The notes under the pieces were generated by a model, which made no database searches, was not told where the DNA came from, and saw only the letters and a program-made list of their open reading frames with translations. Position numbers and translations under genes: made by a program. Positions 61,562-64,000 of a stretch of 64,000 nt of DNA are shown here, piece after piece. Where the stretch lies: positions 50,702-114,701 of the forward strand of contig NZ_JOCX01000025.1 of the NCBI RefSeq assembly GCF_000717915.1, in the 5' to 3' direction. Position 1 is the stretch's first letter. Every line of letters begins with the position of its first letter. This stretch comes from Streptomyces sp. NRRL S-244. Its GTDB lineage: Bacteria; Actinomycetota; Actinomycetes; Streptomycetales; Streptomycetaceae.

Positions 61562-61699
61562 ACCGCAGCAGGGACACCCGGTCGGCCGGCGCCCGCTCCA
61601 GCGGGGGCCGGGCGGCCGGGAGTTACGGCGTTGGTCCGGTCGGGGAGCGGGACCACGGCGGCCCAAGGGCCACGGCCGCGGTCGCGGTCACTGCCGCGG

Positions 61700-62119
61700 T
61701 CACGCCGCAGCCTCGATGCCGAGCTCGGTGAGCAGGCCGCGGATGCGGCGCTCGATGTCGTCCCGGATCGGGCGTACGGCCGCCACGCCCTGCCCGGCCG
61801 GGTCCGCCAGCTTCCAGTCCAGGTACCGCTTGCCGGGGAAGTACGGGCAGGCGTCCCCGCAGCCCATCGTGATCACGACATCGGAGGACTGCACCGCCTC
61901 GACGGTGAGCACCTTCGGCGTCTCGGCGGAGATGTCGATGCCGACTTCGGCCATGGCCTCCACCACGGCCGGGTTCACGGCGTCGGCGGGCGCGGAACCG
62001 GCGGAACGGACCTGGACCCGGTCCCCGGAGAGGTGGGTGAGGAAGGCGGCGCCCATCTGGGAGCGGCCGGCGTTGTGCACGCAGGCGAACAGCACGGACG
62101 GGGTCGCGGAGGTGCTCAT
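61700..62119 (-). CDS. arsC: arsenate reductase, LMW phosphatase type
   Basis: 139 residues; ATG 62119 overlaps the arsR stop as ATGA. Nucleophile loop CVHNAGRS (CX5R), later Cys pair in TMGCGDACPYFPG for the disulfide relay, and catalytic Asp in YLDWKLADPAG. Reduces arsenate to arsenite using thioredoxin or mycothiol, as in actinobacteria. Second gene of the arsR-arsC operon. No arsenite efflux gene is adjacent. Confidence 0.95.
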   Translation of the reverse strand: MSTSATPSVLFACVHNAGRSQMGAAFLTHLSGDRVQVRSAGSAPADAVNPAVVEAMAEVGIDISAETPKVLTVEAVQSSDVVITMGCGDACPYFPGKRYLDWKLADPAGQGVAAVRPIRDDIERRIRGLLTELGIEAAA

Positions 62120-62508
62120 GAGGCCAGGGCGCTTTCTTCGAGGGCGGGCGCGGCAGGAACCTCCAGCAGCGCGGACAGCCTGGCCAGGGCCTCGGGCAGC
62201 ACCCAGTAGTACACCCACGTGCCGCGCCGCTCCGAGCCGACCAGCCCGGCCTCCCTCAGCACCTTGAGGTGGTGCGAGATCGTCGGCTGGGAGACGTCGA
62301 ACGGACCGGTCAGGTCGCACACGCACGCCTCGCCGCCCGCGTACGAGGCGATCAGCGACAGCAGCCGCAGGCGGATGGGGTCCGAGAGCGCCTTGAACAT
62401 CCGCGACATCTCGGCCGCGGCCGCTTCGCCCAGCGGCTCGCGCACCATCGGCGCACAGCACGCCGCGTCTTCCTGCCCGAGCACCGGTAGACCAGGTTGT
62501 TTCGACAT
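62116..62508 (-). CDS. arsR: ArsR arsenite-responsive repressor
   Basis: 130 residues. Winged HTH: MFKALSDPIRLRLLSLIASYAGGEACVCDLTGPFDVSQPTISHHLKVLREAGLV. The ACVCDL cysteines are the usual arsenite site, and an extra N-terminal CC pair (DAACCAP) may add ligands. Binds the perfect palindrome in the divergent promoter. Represses itself, arsC and probably arsI. Confidence 0.95.
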   Translation of the reverse strand: MSKQPGLPVLGQEDAACCAPMVREPLGEAAAAEMSRMFKALSDPIRLRLLSLIASYAGGEACVCDLTGPFDVSQPTISHHLKVLREAGLVGSERRGTWVYYWVLPEALARLSALLEVPAAPALEESALAS

Positions 62509-62550
62509 GGCTCTATGTTGACACTCGTCTAATCAGGTGGCAACGTCGAC

Positions 62551-62572
62551 TGTATCGACAGATGTCGATACA
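62551..62572. promoter_or_regulatory. ArsR operator, 22-bp perfect palindrome
   Basis: TGTATCGACA (62551-62560), spacer GA, TGTCGATACA (62563-62572). It lies in the 89-nt gap between divergent arsR and arsI, ending 25 nt before arsI. It is the obvious ArsR site for both directions. Confidence 0.85.
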
Positions 62573-62597
62573 AGCTGCATCCTGATGGGAGAGCGCC

Positions 62598-63029
62598 ATG
62601 TCCCGTGTCCAGCTCGCGCTGCGCGTCGCCGACCTCGAAGGCTCGATCGCCTTCTACTCCAAGCTCTTCAACACCGAACCCGCCAAGCGCCGCGACGGCT
62701 ACGCCAACTTCGCCGTCACCGAGCCGCCGCTCAAGCTCGTCCTCATCGAGGGCGCGGCGGGCGCGGCGGGCGAGGAGACTCGCCTGGACCACCTCGGCGT
62801 CGAGGTCGCGTCCACGGAGGAGGTCGACGCCGCCACCGAGCGCCTCAAGGAAGCGGGCCTGGTGACGTTCGCGGAGAACGACACCTCCTGCTGCTACGCG
62901 CTCCAGGACAAGGTGTGGGTCACCGGCCCCGGCAAGGAGCCGTGGGAGGTGTACGTGGTCAAGGCCGACGCCGACACCCTCGGCAAGAGCGCCGCGGCCG
63001 GCTGCACCTGCGGCACCTGCGGCACCTGA
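62598..63029 (+). CDS. arsI: ArsI/CadI-family VOC metalloenzyme (C-As lyase-like)
   Basis: 143 residues, ATG 62598. VOC fold start SRVQLALRVADLEGSIAFYSKLFNTEPAKRRDGYANF, His ligand in RLDHLGVEV, vicinal arsenic-binding Cys pair in NDTSCCYALQDKVWVTGPGKEPWEVYVV with the Glu ligand in WEVY. The tail GCTCGTCGT adds three Cys. ArsI cleaves methyl groups from trivalent organoarsenicals; CadI is the cadmium-induced relative. Divergent from arsR, which supports arsenic control. Confidence 0.88.
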   Translation: MSRVQLALRVADLEGSIAFYSKLFNTEPAKRRDGYANFAVTEPPLKLVLIEGAAGAAGEETRLDHLGVEVASTEEVDAATERLKEAGLVTFAENDTSCCYALQDKVWVTGPGKEPWEVYVVKADADTLGKSAAAGCTCGTCGT

Positions 63030-63059
63030 CCGGCGGCCACACGGTCCAGGGTCGGGCCG

Positions 63060-64000
63060 TCAGCGCCCCAGCGCGTTACGGACCGTCAGCCCGTGGTGGC
63101 GGCGCAGCCGGTGCATCTCCCACCAGGACAGCGCCGTGACGGTGACGGGTGCGCCGAGGATGAAGACCGCCCGGGCGCCCGCCGGGACCTGGGGGTAAGC
63201 GCCGGTGACCACATCCAGGAGCGCCATCTCCCAGACCAGGACGCCGGCGAGGACCGGCGGCACCACCTCGTGGATGTCGGCGGTACGGAAGACGTGTACG
63301 AGCGACAGGCCGATCCCGTAGAGGGCGAAACCGACCGACCACAGACACAGCACCCCGATGACGATCTTTCCCGGCAGCCCGACGGCGTCCCGGAGCCCCG
63401 CCGACTCCGGCGCCATCGCGAGCGCCGAGGTGCCCATGGAGGCCATGATGGCCAGCACCGCGCCGAGCGAGCGCAGGGCCCGTCGCAGGTAGACGCGTCG
63501 CAACCCGCCCCGCGCGGCCGCCACGAACGCGCCGACCACCACGGGGAAGGTGCAGACCAGCACCAGGACGCTGGACCAGCTCTGGTCGAGGCGGTCGTCC
63601 GCCACGGCCTTGACGTCGTCGGCGCTGACGACCGCCTTGTAGGCGACCATCAGGCCCACCCAGGCCACCAGCCCCAGCGCGGTCCGCCACAGCTGGAGCT
63701 TGCGGACCTCCGGATCGTGGACGATCCCGGGACGCGAAGGACGGAAGGCCGACTGGGCGGCGTAGAAGGGGTTGTAGAGGCCGCGCAGGATCTTCCGGCC
63801 CCGCGACGGCTCGACGCGCGGCGGCGGAACGTGCGGATGGCCCCACCCGTACGGGTACCCCGGCTGCTGCCCGTACGGATAACCCGGCGGCGGGGCGTAC
63901 GGGGCTCCCTGCGGCGGAACCGGGGAGCCCTGGCCGGCCCAGCCGGCCGGCGGCGGACTGCCCGCCCCGCCCGCCGGACCCCCGCCCGCGTCGGCGTCCT
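63060..64000 (-). CDS. membrane protein with Pro/Tyr-rich start (5' end outside window)
   Basis: The frame is open from 63060 to the right edge without a suitable start, so the N-terminus lies beyond. In-window residues: a Pro/Gly/Tyr/Gln-rich region (PPGYPYGQQPGYPYGWG), then RKILRGLYNPFYAAQSAF, a segment to about 63660 and five to six transmembrane helices (LVAWVGLMVAYKAVV, VLVLVCTFPVVVGAFVAAA, AVLAIMASMGTSALAM, IVIGVLCLWSVGFALYGIGL, PVLAGVLVWEMALL). Proline-rich membrane proteins of this type are common in Streptomyces. Function unknown. Confidence 0.8.
   Translation of the reverse strand, partial: DADAGGGPAGGAGSPPPAGWAGQGSPVPPQGAPYAPPPGYPYGQQPGYPYGWGHPHVPPPRVEPSRGRKILRGLYNPFYAAQSAFRPSRPGIVHDPEVRKLQLWRTALGLVAWVGLMVAYKAVVSADDVKAVADDRLDQSWSSVLVLVCTFPVVVGAFVAAARGGLRRVYLRRALRSLGAVLAIMASMGTSALAMAPESAGLRDAVGLPGKIVIGVLCLWSVGFALYGIGLSLVHVFRTADIHEVVPPVLAGVLVWEMALLDVVTGAYPQVPAGARAVFILGAPVTVTALSWWEMHRLRRHHGLTVRNALGR

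Noticed and set aside
1..64000. CRISPR arrays, tRNA or rRNA genes, transposases, integrases
   Set aside because: No regular spacer-repeat array and none of the conserved RNA or recombinase motifs were seen.

Overview
The window is high-GC actinobacterial chromosome, almost certainly Streptomyces or a close relative (Kitasatospora type). Evidence: strong GC bias at third codon positions, many GTG starts, a SARP regulator, a subtilisin-inhibitor (SSI) protein, an ECF42-DGPF pair, DUF998 and DUF5937-type proteins, and many secreted Ala/Pro-rich proteins. I saw no rRNA, tRNA, CRISPR array, insertion sequence or phage module. The gene mix (secreted proteins, one-regulator/one-effector divergons, small resistance and stress modules) fits a chromosome arm rather than the core.

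Region 1 (1-21 kb) is dominated by giant secreted proteins. A 2452-residue RHS-repeat polymorphic toxin (signal peptide, SpvB-like start, RHS core, coiled coil, Hint domain, about 130-residue C-terminal toxin) overlaps by 4 nt an 88-residue candidate immunity gene. It is flanked by two paralogous DNRLRE/FG-GAP secreted proteins, one with LGFP repeats and one with a bulb-type lectin domain. A frameshifted poly-gamma-glutamate hydrolase gene lies between. Region 2 (20-25.5 kb) has a SARP regulator with an N-terminal LuxR-type HTH, then three exported hydrolases: a cutinase-like serine hydrolase, a penicillin/aculeacin-type acylase and an esterase D-type protein. Region 3 (25.5-30 kb) has a membrane Ser/Thr kinase divergent from an FHA-flavin monooxygenase fusion, followed by a small RHH/Fic-like toxin-antitoxin pair behind an 18-bp perfect palindrome.

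Region 4 (30-48.7 kb) holds regulator/transporter units: ArsR-MFS, a TOPRIM-only protein, a DHA2 MFS pump, a two-component system divergent from an MMPL exporter, LysR-MFS, MerR-erythromycin esterase and ArsR-like/SRPBCC. It includes one degraded peptidase gene and a LysR gene that has lost its stop codon. Region 5 (48.7-64 kb) holds a DHFR-like reductase, an ankyrin/beta-propeller lipoprotein operon, a VanX-like dipeptidase, TetR regulators, an ECF42 sigma factor with its DGPF partner, SSI, a polysaccharide deacetylase, a TetR-aldo/keto reductase divergon with duplicated operators, an APH(6)-like kinase, a methyltransferase and an arsenic cluster (arsR-arsC divergent from arsI). A membrane-protein gene is cut by the right edge.

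Most units are self-contained divergent pairs with a visible inverted repeat in the shared promoter. The most unusual parts are the RHS/FG-GAP neighbourhood and the kinase/FHA-flavoenzyme pair.
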